Notes under the pieces: model-generated
The model's database searches: none
Seen by the model: only the letters and a program-made list of their open reading frames with translations
Told to the model about the DNA's origin: nothing
DNA from: Trachythela sp. YZ-2020
Taxonomy: Eukaryota; Cnidaria; Anthozoa; Malacalcyonacea; Clavulariidae
NCBI GenBank assembly: GCA_016169945.1
Contig: JADLSH010000335.1
Coordinates: forward strand, 310,001 to 374,000
DNA: 64,000 nt
Direction: 5' to 3'
Part shown: piece after piece, positions 45,958-55,869 of the stretch
How positions within the stretch are numbered: position 1 is the stretch's first letter
Layout of the letters: every line of letters starts with the position of its first letter
Program-made: the position numbers and the translations under genes

Positions 45958-47259
45958 TGTCCAAATATGAAACCTCGCTCGACACATACAACAAGTTCTT
46001 ACGTGACAACATCACAAAAACATATAAGCATGGGTCCGAGGACACTATAGATGAAATTGATTCAGAACTAAAAAACATTTCGAACAATTTAGGAATCGGC
46101 GACAGAATTGAAAAAAATGAAAAAACGCGAAGCATTTATATCTTTAAAAGATCACAAAGAAAATTTCGAAAACAATCCAAAATGCCGATTAATTAATCCC
46201 GCTAAAAGCGAATCCGGAAAAATAAGCAAAGTTATTTTGGACAAAATTAATTCCAATTTGAGAGAAAAACTGAATTTAAATCAATGGAGGAATACAAAAC
46301 AAGTTATTCAGTGGTTTGGCAATATAAAAGATAAGGACAGACACAGTTTTATTTCGTTTGACATTGTCGATTTCTACCCATCTATTTCTGAAAAACTGTT
46401 GGACCAAGCTTTATCTTGGGCTTCAAATTTCGCTACTATACCTGAAAACGATATTTCAATAATAAAACACGCTAGAAAATCTCTCCTCTTCAATACCGGA
46501 ATTTCATGGATAAAAAAAGATAGCCATAGTTTGTTTGACGTTAGCATGGGCAGTTTCGACGGCGCGGAAATTTGTGAGTTAGTAGGCCTTTTCATTTTAA
46601 ACCACCCGAGTAAGAAATTTGGCAAAGAAAGCATCGGTCTATATAGAGATGACGGTTTGGCTATTATAAAAAGTAAATCAGCACGTTTGGCAGACAAAAC
46701 AAGAAAAGATCTCCACAAAATTTTCGAGCAGTTTGACCTAAAAATTACCGCCGAATCAAATTTACGCATTGTAAACTTTTTAGACGTAACTTTCGACCTT
46801 AACAATGGAAAACATAGGCACTATAGGAAGCCCAATGACGATCCACTATACATAAATATGCACTCTAATCACCCATCGAGCATCACAAGGCAACTACCTG
46901 CATCAATTAACAAGCGCATTGCACTTCTTTCATCAGATGAGCAAACTTTTCAGGAATCTGCAGCCATATATCAGAACGCACTTAGGCATAGCAGCTTTAC
47001 CCATGAACTTAGCTACACTCAGCACACACCGCAACAACAACGCATGAATAGGCAACGCAATATCATTTGGTTCAACCCACCATTTAGTAAGAGTGTTAGC
47101 ACAAACATAGGACGTAATACATTACCACAGTTAACATTTTTTAACAGAAATACAGTTAAAGTAAGTTACAGCTGTCACAGTAAGCAACACAAACACGATC
47201 AAAAATTACATTGGCATGACTGCAACCACATTCAAAGAGCGACTGGCCAACCACACTAA
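45958..47259 (+). pseudogene. PLE reverse transcriptase
   Basis: An N-terminal part (45,960-46,105) joins by a frame slip to the 383-codon frame at 46,108. Visible motifs are LINPAKSESGKISKVILD, motif A SFDIVDFYPSI, MGSFDGAEICELVGLFIL and motif C IGLYRDDGLAI with both aspartates, then VNFLDVTFDL. Past VKVSYSC (47,158) the sequence jumps into the GIY-YIG region with about 80 residues missing. The 5' end of the RT is also missing because of the inversion. It is catalytically intact in the core but truncated at both sides. Confidence 0.85.
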
Positions 47260-47590
47260 ATCTTTTCAGCATAAAAAGCATGCAAATGACACGGAACTTT
47301 CGAAATATATTTGGACATTGAAAGAAAGCAATAAGGATTTCAGTATTAATTGGCAAATTTTAAAACATTCTATTTCGTACACGGGAGGATCAAAACGATG
47401 CAATTTATGTTTAGAAGAAATATTTTGTATTTTGAAAGAAAAAAACAAGAATTGTTTACTCAACAAAAGAGCTGAAATAATTTCACGGTGTCGTCATCGA
47501 AATAAATTTCGCGTAAACAACGCAAACAAAGCCATGCATGCAGACATTGTCTCCCACATACACCCCCACGCTCCGGCAGGAAGTATATAA
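47216..47590 (+). pseudogene. PLE GIY-YIG endonuclease, C-terminal half
   Basis: The frame reads ATTFKERLANHTKSFQHKKH with the conserved arginine of the GIY-YIG alpha helix, then ELSKYIWTLKESNKDFSINW, then SKRCNLCLEE and LLNKRAEIISRCRHRNKF, typical of the end of PLE endonucleases. The N-terminal GIY and YIG strands are missing through an internal deletion. GIY-YIG cuts the target to prime reverse transcription; this copy cannot. Confidence 0.85.
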
Positions 47591-47608
47591 GCGGCCATTT
47601 CTTTCGAT

Positions 47609-47664
47609 ACTTGTAAACTGCCTGATGATTCTTTTACAGATGAAACAGCCTGTTGCAGACAAGT
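47609..47664 (+). ncRNA. Hammerhead ribozyme, type A, right copy
   Basis: It has the same layout as the copy at 45,611, on plus. The core CTGATGA and GAAAC are intact, stem I (ACTTGT/ACAAGT and CTGC/GCAG) is intact, and the core-proximal pair of stem II is T-T instead of A-T. It lies about 20 bp past the GIY-YIG stop, in the right pseudo-LTR. Confidence 0.75.
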
Positions 47665-47712
47665 TTTGAGGTAAGCGAAAATCTATATATATATATATAT
47701 ATATAGTCAAAT

Positions 47713-47756
47713 CTGCAGACATGCATGTTTCGCCGTTCAACGGCTCGTCAGTGCAG
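47713..47756 (-). ncRNA. Hammerhead ribozyme, type B, copy 1
   Basis: On minus: stem I CTGCA/TGCAG; core CTGACGA; stem II GCCG-TTGAA-CGGC; GAAAC; stem III ACATG-CATGT, a perfect palindrome; cleavage predicted after C. Every core position fits the consensus and all stem pairs are Watson-Crick. The loop-less palindromic stem III suggests action as a dimer. Confidence 0.88.
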
Positions 47757-47998
47757 CTTGTAACGCAGTCTAGATGCGAGTGACTTCGTATTTATACTCC
47801 ATACTCTTGCCCTCACCAAGCGCATGTGGTACAATACTCAGACACATGCGCATCCAGACAAGCGTGAAGTGTCTTGGGGCCAGAGTGCTCAAACGACCAC
47901 AAGGGAAGTGAGCTTTTGCATTATAGCTTATTAGTCAAATATATAGTCAAATCTGCAGACATGCATGTTTCGATATATAGATTTTCGCTTACCTCAAA

Positions 47999-48047
47999 AC
48001 TTGTCTGCAACAGGCTGTTTCATCTGTAAAAGAATCATCAGGCAGTT
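47999..48047 (-). ncRNA. Hammerhead ribozyme, type A, short stem I
   Basis: The core CTGATGA and GAAAC are intact on minus. The 5' strand of stem I stops after AACTGC because of a junction with an inverted copy (48,049-48,092, plus), which has the catalytic GAAAC half and cleavage site but lacks the CTG of the core. Together they form a long palindrome. Confidence 0.6.
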
Positions 48048-48172
48048 TCATGATTCTTTTACAGATGAAACAGCCTGTTGCAGACATGTTTTGAGGTAAG
48101 CGAAAATCTATAATTTGCTCTAACTATATGTTGTCGAGCACTCTTTGCGTTTCGTAGACCTAAACCTACACG

Positions 48173-48203
<31 letters not shown>

Positions 48204-48381
48204 ATAGTAATGTTTGAGTTTTATAGTGCAACAAGAGTGTACAATAGTGTTACAATAGTGTTACTAATACAACATTTATAATAATATATATATATATCAC
48301 ATGCGCTTGGTGAGGGTGAGGGTGAGGGTAAGAGTATGGTGTATAAATACGAAGTCACTCGCATCTAGACTGCGTTACAAG

Positions 48382-48425
48382 CTGCACTGACGAGCCGTTG
48401 AACGGCGAAACATGCATGTCTGCAG
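48382..48425 (+). ncRNA. Hammerhead ribozyme, type B, copy 2
   Basis: It is identical in core and stems to the copy at 47,713-47,756, on the opposite strand. Upstream it has a short GGTGAGGGTGAGGG expansion that copy 3 lacks. Confidence 0.88.
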
Positions 48426-48467
48426 ATTTGACTATATATATATATATAGATTTTCGCTTACCTCAAA

Positions 48468-48514
48468 ACTTGTCTGCAACAGGCTGTTTCATCTGTAAAA
48501 GAATCATCAGGCAG
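48468..48514 (-). ncRNA. Hammerhead ribozyme, type A, truncated stem I
   Basis: On minus the core CTGATGA, GAAAC and the 3' half of stem I are intact. The outer ACTTGT strand is missing because the copy is fused at about 48,515 to sequence leading to the type C ribozyme. It may still fold with the 4 bp CTGC/GCAG stem. Confidence 0.55.
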
Positions 48515-48560
48515 AATCATGAAGAGTGCTCAATACCAATATAGCAGAGGTCAAAACATC

Positions 48561-48603
48561 GTCGCCTGATGATCGCATTAAGCGTGAAACTCGGAGTTGT
48601 GAC
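48561..48603 (+). ncRNA. Hammerhead ribozyme, type C
   Basis: Stem I is GTCGC with GTGAC (one G-T pair). Core CTGATGA and GAAAC are intact. Stem II is CGC-ATTAA-GCG with a T-T next to the core; stem III is ACT-CGG-AGT, with cleavage predicted after T. A decayed relative with ATCGC..GCGT lies at about 33.35 kb. Confidence 0.75.
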
Positions 48604-48747
48604 TCAATTTTAATAAAGAAACTATATATAGACACTTCACGCATGTCTGGATGCGCATGTGTCTGAGTATTGTACCACATGCGCTTGGTGAGGGCAAGAG
48701 TATGGTGTATAAATACGAAGTCACTCGCATCTAGACTGCGTTACAAG

Positions 48748-48791
48748 CTGCACTGACGAGCCGTTGAACGGCGAAACATGCATGTCTGCAG
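48748..48791 (+). ncRNA. Hammerhead ribozyme, type B, copy 3
   Basis: It has the same sequence as copies 1 and 2. It is preceded by the longer family B end (CACTTCACGCATGTCTGGAT and on), making this the fullest pseudo-LTR of the family in the window, and is followed by a (TA)n tract. Confidence 0.88.
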
Positions 48792-48843
48792 ATTTGACTA
48801 TATATATATATATATATATTTATCAGTTACAGATCTGGAGCGA

Positions 48844-48941
48844 GGGGTATTCCAGAAAAAATTACCCTGAGGGATGAAATATTCCGAGGGCGAAGCCGGA
48901 GGGATATTTCATCCCAAAGGGTAATTTTTTGGGAATACCCC
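48844..48941. repeat. Near-perfect 98 bp hairpin
   Basis: The arms begin GGGGTATTCCAGAAAAAATT and close AATTTTTTGGGAATACCCC, with GGGATGAAATATTCC facing GGATATTTCATCCC inside. It has a small CG-rich loop, which makes it a foldback element. A second palindromic stretch with GAATACCATGCCCCGG and CCGGGGCATGGTATTC lies at 49,094-49,152. Confidence 0.85.
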
Positions 48942-49093
48942 AAGTGAAAGGTCGATAAATGATATATTATACCGAACCTTGTATGGTTTACTTGTACTAG
49001 ATGCTAGAAAACAGGCGATGAAATTAGACGACGGCCTAGGGACGAGCGGGGTATTCAAAAGTTGAATTCCGCGCTCAAGCGTGGTATTCAACT

Positions 49094-49152
49094 CGAATAC
49101 CATGCCCCGGGGAAACGACTCAGTGTACAAGTTGCCCGGGGCATGGTATTCG
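49094..49152. repeat. GC-rich inverted repeat
   Basis: CGAATACCATGCCCCGGGG faces CCCGGGGCATGGTATTCG across about 20 bp. A weaker outer arm uses TGGTATTCAACTCGAATACC. Together with the 98 bp hairpin it forms a cluster of TATTC-ended foldbacks. Confidence 0.8.
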
Positions 49153-49431
49153 CTGAAAAATACCACGGTCATGTGGTACAAGCATAGTTCTCTGATTGGA
49201 CAAACTTATTGTGAGGTATAATATATATATATATATGTTAGTAACACACAGTATATAATACATATATAAACAGTGTAAAATGTAATGTTCAACCTAAAAC
49301 CAGACAAGACAAAAATAAATATTTACCTGTTTTCAACTACATTCAAAGTAAATTGCAGAAAAATACAACACATATTGTACACTTTATCAAAAATATAAAG
49401 TTCATGTAATTCGAGCTTTAGTGACCACTTC

Positions 49432-49802
49432 GTGGCAATGTAGCAGATGTGCTACAAATATATTTATGAAATTATTCAACAAACACAAAGGCATTTATAC
49501 AAACACATAAACACGATATGAAAAGACTGCCTTATGGCAAAATAAAATACACTAAAACTTATACTCTAGAGCGTCTTACAAAGATAGAACATTGTGACAG
49601 ATTTAGAGCTGTAATACTTACCGAAATTACTGTGATTTGGACATCATTTTCTCAGTCTAAAAGCCACTTCAGTAAAAATTTCGCCGTTACCACAATGTCA
49701 ACAACGTGGGCTGTATTGCATTGTGGGTAAAAGAGCAAACTAGACCCAGACTGCGAAAATTCGCTCGCTTTTCTATTTGTAGCAGATCTGCTACACTGCC
49801 AC
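49432..49802. mobile_element. 371 bp MITE with GTGGCARTGTAGCAGAT ends
   Basis: GTGGCAATGTAGCAGATGTG and CTACAAATA at the left face TATTTGTAG and CAGATCTGCTACACTGCCAC at the right. The inner GTAGCAGATSTGCTAC is a palindrome in itself. The same word occurs once at 44.79 kb, next to the DDE_4 exon, which suggests that this MITE may be a non-autonomous derivative of that element. Confidence 0.75.
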
Positions 49803-50105
49803 ATAGATATCGAATGACGCGTGTCCTGTTGCCAGAGAATAAACACGTCTGGAGATATTTACATTTGAAACAACTGATCGTAGTAAATACCGTACGACGA
49901 TAAATGCCTACGTACGACGATAAAGAGTTATGGCATTGACAATATTTTAAATTAATTCCCATACTAAAAGAATTATAAGATCTGCCGTGCTTTGATAATT
50001 TTTGCCTTTTTAGTTGGCGTACGTGTATATGTTTTGACTATCACACTACAATATAGTTGTCCGAAAATATGCAGATTTAGTTGCTTACGTACATGCGTGT
50101 CATAT

Positions 50106-50213
50106 CCGTAGCATTTTCTTTTGTGTCGAAGTCATTAGTTCTTCAATTGGTGCTCAAGAAACAAAGAAATACTGCGTTTCGGTATTACGATACATTTGAA
50201 GTGGAAAACAGCC
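50106..50213 (-). mobile_element. Second, truncated copy of the TTAA MITE
   Basis: It matches 4,783-4,894 in reverse orientation, including GGCTGTTTTCCACTTCAA, TATTTCTTTGTTTC and CACAAAAGAAAATGCTACGG. The distal end is missing. It stops 64 bp before the actin ATG, so it may lie in the promoter or 5' UTR. Confidence 0.85.
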
Positions 50214-50276
50214 TTTAACGTGGATTCTGTCTCACTCGTTGGAGATTTGTCGCAGAAGCTAAGAAATTTATCAAAA

Positions 50277-50528
50277 ATGGAAGACGACGTTGCGGCTTTA
50301 GTTGTTGATAATGGATCTCGTACGTGCAAAGCAGGTTTGGCCGGCGACGATGCGCCAAGAGCTGTTTTCCCCTCCATCGTCGGTCGTCCTCGCCATCGAA
50401 GTGTGATGGTTGGTGCGGGCCAGAGTGACACGTTTGTTGGCAACGAGGCCGAGGGCAAAAGAGGTATCCTTACTTTGAAATATCCCATCGAACACGGCAT
50501 CGTCACAAACTGGGACGAAATGGAAAGG
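50277..50528 (+). CDS. Actin, first coding exon (partial)
   Basis: The 84 codons start [13 protein letters not shown] and include [20 protein letters not shown], then [15 protein letters not shown]. They end NWDEMER at a GTAGGT donor. This covers the N-terminal ~84 of about 376 actin residues, including the phosphate-binding loop and the DNase-loop region. It is divergent for actin: GSRTCKAG instead of [19 protein letters not shown] instead of QGVMVGMGQKD, and NEAEG instead of DEAQS. No downstream actin exon was found in the next 13 kb, so it is either a gene with a very long intron or an orphan exon. The frame is open further upstream through the MITE, but this ATG gives the normal actin start. 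Confidence 0.8.
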
Positions 50529-50548
50529 GTAGGTTTTATGTAGACTTG

Positions 50549-50641
50549 CTCCAAGTCGACCTCTGCTAGTCGAGGCCAGCACTAAAGCGAGGGCAGCGCT
50601 GGCGAGGCGAGCGACGAAGTCGCGAGCGGGAGGTCGACTTG
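50549..50641. repeat. GC-rich palindrome in the actin intron
   Basis: CCAAGTCGACCTC faces GAGGTCGACTTG across about 70 bp that is itself rich in GCGAGGCGAGCGACGAAGTC. It resembles the palindrome at 55.87-56.05 kb in design, with AAGTC..GAGAC-type arms and GCGA-rich cores. Confidence 0.7.
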
Positions 50642-51469
50642 TCTCGCTTGCAGGTTTTCTTGTCGCGTTTCGCGCCAAAAGTGTGAAGAAGGACTTGCCT
50701 ATTAATTAACAGGGGGCGGAGTTGCTGATGTGCGGTAGTAATCTGATATAACTATCCGGCGAAGCTGGCCATGTGCATATGCATTGTGCACAGGTATGGC
50801 ATTCGCATGTGAATGGCAGCATGTAATTTGTCTTTCATCAGCTAGACCAATGGAACAACAACGACAACTAGCGACTTGCTATTTTCCGACATGTTCTTGA
50901 AGGCATGGGGAGCTAACTCAAAAGTTACACTTTTCCCAGCTCCCGTTAGCCTGCGCCGCAGACAAGCCCCCGTTGGCGCAGAAACGAACACATCTCTACC
51001 AGATAGTTAGGCTTCCATGGTCTGCCGTTGATACTCTTTTAACTGCGAATAACCAGAAGACTGCCTTGCTTTTTCAATCGCCTTTGAGATCGATCTCTCC
51101 ATATTTATTTGTAATTTGTGCGCTATTTTGCCTTTGTGTCTGGTGTTAATTGTACTTTCGGATGTCTATTTATAAATGTGAAATTTGATGAGCGAGTGCG
51201 ACGCTTTGATTGACATGTTCCTTTTCACGTTCTCTCTGATTGGTGGAAGAGATCATCGACAAAGCATGTTCATATTATATATAGCTCAGCGTTACTGACC
51301 CGTTTTTGGGTCAGTAAAATTTGGCGCGCTGCAAGTTGGAAAAGTCCCTCGTCTCACACCGCGCACTTCCGCAAATTCCTTACTCTTTCGCAAATACTTC
51401 CTTGAAAATTCCTTCGTTATAAAGACTATCCTAAAGACGAGGGACTTTGAGAAAGTCTAGGTTTTATGC

Positions 51470-52020
51470 TGCGTTTACAATGCAATGCAGCTCATTATTA
51501 TTCAAAATTGAAATTTCCGACTACGGTGTACGCGTGGTGAAAAATTGTGTATTTTTATTTCGATTTTTCTCTGAAAATTTTGTATTTTTGAAGGTAAGTT
51601 TTTATAACTGTTTAATCGTGCATCGAATTTTAATTTCTGTTTTTTTATTTCGAATTTGAAACCTTATTCCCTAGATCTACTTGAGTATGAATATGGTTGT
51701 TACCAGCTTCTAACATAAAATTGCCGTCGAATTATTTTAGGAGCACATTTTGAACTCTTAGATGGCCGACTATTAAACCGACGGGTAATCGTGATTTCAA
51801 AATGACTTAATTTTGCTGTGTCTGTGTTGTGAAAAATTGTCGATTTTAATTTCGATTCTTCTCTCTGAAAAATTTCCATTTTCAAGCTTTTAGCTTTTAT
51901 TTATGTATTAATCGTTATTGAATATTATTGATCTTGTTTTGTTTGATTTTTATATCGCGTTTTAGTCATGATAATATTCGCCAAGTGTATTTACCATATG
52001 TTTCGGGTCATAGTATAGGC
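51470..52020. repeat. Diverged units of the 6.1-6.9 kb tandem repeat family
   Basis: Words shared with 6.1-6.9 kb include CCGACGGGTAATCGTGATTT (CCGACGAGTAATCGCGGTTT there) and TTTCGGGTCA after TATTTACC. Two partial units with TTTCTCTGAAAATTT(T) at 51,580 and 51,860 are visible. Confidence 0.6.
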
Positions 52021-53990
52021 AGCCCAATGGCTATGCTGTTTTGATAAATAATGCAGTAAAACATTCCAATTTTTAATAAAACTATTGTTACCTTGTTGAA
52101 AATGACGAAAATATGATAAACTTGCTTGACAATAATGCAATTCTTCAGTTCTCGTTGCCTGCGACGGGCGACGTACGTCACTGCATAGTAATGAGTGTCA
52201 ATAGATAGATAGTAACTAGGGAGATGCCAAGCATCATGGGGCGAGCCTGAGCAAGAGCAATAATATGATGCGAGCAAAACATAATGTGTCCGTTTGTTAC
52301 TTTACCTTTACTTTACTATGAATGTCTATGATTCAGTGGCCATCTTCGCACGATTTGTGTATAATACGCGTTCTAACGGCTTTATATATGAACATACATT
52401 TTCAGAAATTTCCAGAAAGCGCTATACAATTGCAGCAATTAATATTGATGCTGTAGTTTGATGAAAAATCGGAACGCTCACGCTGCTAGAAGTGTGTCAG
52501 AAGTCAGAACTGTAAATGAAATAAAAATGACAATAGCAAGAGAAATATAATAAACTTTGCGTTGTACATACTTCTATGCGTATGCATGCATATATCAGTG
52601 TGCGTATGGTGTTTGTCACACGATCTAAAAATACCAGATGTATTAAACAAAATAAATTTTAAATTCAATGGCAATGCTTAGATAATGATGTTAAACCGAA
52701 ATAAAGTTAGAAATAGAAACTAAAAGCTGGAATTAACAATCACAATAAAGCCGAACAGGAAAATCTATCTCGTCAATAGTCAATGATTTTGAAACTTGCA
52801 AAAATCATACATTTATTCGTTAAAATTCGCTAACTGCAGATGTTTCAAACCTGCTTCCGCTTGAATATTAATAGAATAATCCGGAGATTCTATATTATGA
52901 ATGTTGCAATTTAAAGGTAATAATATCTCTTCAGTAAATCGCACAAATGAAGGTTATATAAAACCTACTTGTAGACTGGTCGCGCAATTTTGAAAACGGG
53001 TGTAAACCGATTTGAAAGGTTTATAAATTTTATGACACTGACCAATGTTGTAGACATGTGCACACTACTTTATACGAATTTACAATTTAAACTTTAAAGA
53101 AACATCTGTTGTCTTGACAGTTTCTTTTGTTATATCATTAATCAGCATGCATCCATTTATTATTTGTCCGATCAGTGGCTCCTTTTGAGTTTCATTTACA
53201 TAAATGTGGCTATATTTTCGATCGCATGTAAGAATATATTTCATCGCATGAAAAATTGTCAATTTCACAAAACAGCCGGTGGGTTTATTCACAATTTGCC
53301 AGAAGTTCCGGAACGTTTGTTAATTGAAAACTATATATTGTACTAGAAATACATGCATGCAACAACCCCTCGCCACAGCTAAACAACGACAGTTTCCAAC
53401 ATTATACTAAGCTTTTTTGTTGCAAAATCTGCGATGCAAAACGCAGGAAAAAGCTATAGAATTCCCGAATTTATGATGTAGGTATGGTATTATTCGTTAT
53501 ATGAGCTTTAAACTAATGTAAAATTCAACATTCCGTTCAAATATAACGTTTCGAAATGTTCATAAAACTAAACTGCATTTTACCGATAAAAATTCCTTTT
53601 TGAATTGAAATCAGTTTAAGATATAAGCGTAAAAATGATTTCGTTCTCCTTTTAATTTAGACCTTTTTCATCGTATAAAATATACGATACTTTAACCCAA
53701 TTAACCGTAAATAAATGAAAAACTATATATATAAAGCAGGAGTTTTTAGAACAAAAATACATCAACACTTTTATTGTTTTAATAATATAACAAACCTGCC
53801 TCTATTTGGACTCTTCTTATCTTTTTTGCTGAAGTTAAAGCGATAAGATCCGTCCCACAGACACAGCTCTTCCAATAAACTTCCAAAAGCGACATTTAAT
53901 TCAGACTTTCTCAAGTTTTTTTTATAATCTCACTCACTCCACTCCTGACAATCTGCCATACTTTTGAGATCAGTGAGATGACCACCCACC
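52020..53990. other. Non-coding AT-rich stretch, nothing recognised
   Basis: No coding block, inverted-repeat pair or RNA gene was recognised. A short word near 53,350 is shared with 5,810. Confidence 0.4.
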
Positions 53991-54031
53991 AACCTTGAAC
54001 CACGCGCCCGCGATTATTGATGAACTTTAGA

Positions 54032-54510
54032 CACAGAGTAGACACTATAAAGAGGCCTCACTGTGTATCAAATCCTAATGGCTAATGTTTTGAGCGTAAC
54101 CGATGCTTAGCCAGTGCACAAAGGAGAGGCTCTCACCCCCCCCGAAAACATTCAAAATGGAGGGCATTTTTAGACGTAAAAATACCGCAAAAATTCGAGT
54201 TAACTATTTAATGTTGTTAATCACAACTTCAGTCAAGGTAAACCGTTATAAAGAAAATAACAAGGGTCTCTTATGCCTCTCGTTACCGCACTGGCTAGGA
54301 ACATGGCGGCCGGCCGATAATTTAAGAAAATAAAGAAAAAAAACAAATTCTGGAGAGTAATGTCATTTTGAAATTCAAAATATGAATAAAACAAGACGAG
54401 TTTGAGAGACTGTAAATTTTCCACTCTATTTTAAAGTCATCATCAGACAGAATAGCGGCCGGTTACGCATTTTGCCTGAAGTGAAACCTCTGTATAGTGT
54501 CTACTCTGTG
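54032..54510. mobile_element. ~480 bp MITE-like element
   Basis: CACAGAGTAGACACTATA followed by AAGAGGCCTCAC at the left faces GTGAAACCTCTG and TATAGTGTCTACTCTGTG at the right. The interior has no coding capacity. Confidence 0.8.
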
Positions 54511-54989
54511 CTTTAGATCTCCCTTGGATTTCCTTTTTCCGGGTGTGATAAATAACCGAGCGGAATTAGGACCCTCGCCCGGGCTATCGCCCGGCTCGGG
54601 GAAAATAAGAAGAGGCGGAAAGCCGGTGGGGTTTAATAACTGCAGTGAAAGTTCTGTGTACGTACGCACCATAATGCATTGCGCTTGAGCTCGGTTAGCC
54701 ACCAAACCGATTATTCGTCTGCAGGTTGGCAAGTAAATCAAATTATCGGTAGCTCTAGCTTGAAACAATCGAAAAATACTCGAAAAATCTTTAAAACTAC
54801 GCTAAAATAATATCAGAACTTAAATCTATGATAGAATCTTTTTGGCAAAAAAGTTCGTAAAACGAGTAAAATACGAAGAGTTTTTGGCAATTTGTTCAAT
54901 TGCTTGATGGCAACATGCGGAATGCCTCCCATTGGTAAAACTTCGTAACTTCGTACGATTACTAAAAATGACGTCATGTCATTATGAGG

Positions 54990-55260
54990 CAGGCGAAATA
55001 ACTTCTTCCGTTATCGAGCCGCCACCCGAAGGAAATTACAAAAGTATAGCATGTGGAAATTGTCATTTACGTGGGCATCGCGCCGAAGGAAACGAGCACA
55101 ATTCCAGTTGCACTAAACCACCAAATGTTTCATAACTTTCATATATTTCGTGTGGGCAACGAAAGAAACACCCAAAACATTTTGAGAAAGTTAAGAAACT
55201 TAAAAAGCGGCGTAAACAACTTAAAGAAGAACTAGACACTTTAGACAATAATAATGTCTA
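54990..55260 (+). pseudogene. Zinc-knuckle-like fragment of a mobile element protein
   Basis: The first frame reads IACGNCHLRGHRAEGNEHNS followed by SCTKPP, a C-x2-C-x4-GH pattern. One frame over it continues SYISCGQRKKHPKHFEKVKK and a long basic coiled stretch to a stop at about 55,260. I have the impression that this arrangement occurs in N-terminal parts of invertebrate transposon proteins, but no family is assigned. Confidence 0.4.
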
Positions 55261-55869
55261 GCTGCGTTTGAATCTAAAACGATGTCGGCATGCCATTTAC
55301 GATTGCGGTGACGAGTCGATTAGTACTATTCAACTTGCTTGCAACAACAAAGTTCAAGTAGCACCTTTCGCCTAAACAATAACTCATTCTTGTACGTATA
55401 GTTAATATTTGAAACTATAGATTACATATCGAATCTGTTTTCTTGCACAGTGTTCATACAAACATGTAAAGAATTGGAGTTTTATAAACCAGATGATATC
55501 CGTGTGAATTAATAAGTAAAATTTAGAAAATGGTTTGTGTAATACAAGGAATTATCAAGTACTGTACTTTGTTACTACGTTGTCAACAGTACCAGTATTG
55601 ACCATATAGAAAACGAGTGTTGTTGTCTATTTGTTCACACATAGAAACTATGATATCTTTCGCAGTAAAGATTTTTATGTCAAACAAGAATCAGTCAGTG
55701 ATAGCGTGCAGAAATCATTCAGTAGCTATGTCTTAATTATTCAGTTTCCGGTGTAAAACAAAGATCGGCTTTACTGCTAAGTGCCATATTGTTTTAACAA
55801 ACTTCTTTGTTTTCCTACGTGCGACTATTATTAGAGGTAAATCTGTATTGTTAAACAGATGGTGGCTTA

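Larger units (their letters stand above)
45586..47690 (+). mobile_element. Penelope-like element with inverted 5' pseudo-LTR
   Basis: The body on plus (45,958-47,690) encodes reverse transcriptase and a GIY-YIG remnant. It is preceded by an inverted, 5'-truncated copy of the element's own 3' part (45,586-45,957 on minus). The ends share TTTTCGCTTACCTCAAAACT and a hammerhead ribozyme. Inverted pseudo-LTRs of this kind are characteristic of PLEs and of their template-switching insertion mode. The element has frame breaks and lacks part of the GIY-YIG domain. Confidence 0.85.
47704..48800. mobile_element. Nested PLE pseudo-LTR pieces of at least two families
   Basis: Family B pieces (47,704-47,890 minus; 48,296-48,432 plus; 48,629-48,797 plus) share GTATAAATACGAAGTCACTC, a CGCATCTAGACTGCG word and a hammerhead. 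Family A pieces (47,981-48,047 minus; 48,048-48,172 plus; 48,451-48,514 minus) match the ends of the adjacent PLE. A truncated family B end is fused to a family A end at about 47,972. All pieces are bounded by (TA)n tracts, which may be preferred targets or tails. There is no coding sequence. Confidence 0.8.

Noticed and set aside
50196..50276. Upstream in-frame ATG extending the actin exon
   Set aside because: The extension is MITE-derived sequence and the downstream ATG gives the normal actin N-terminus.
54463..54768. 101-codon minus frame with a proline-rich centre
   Set aside because: It spans a MITE end and GC-rich non-coding sequence; no domain or splice support.
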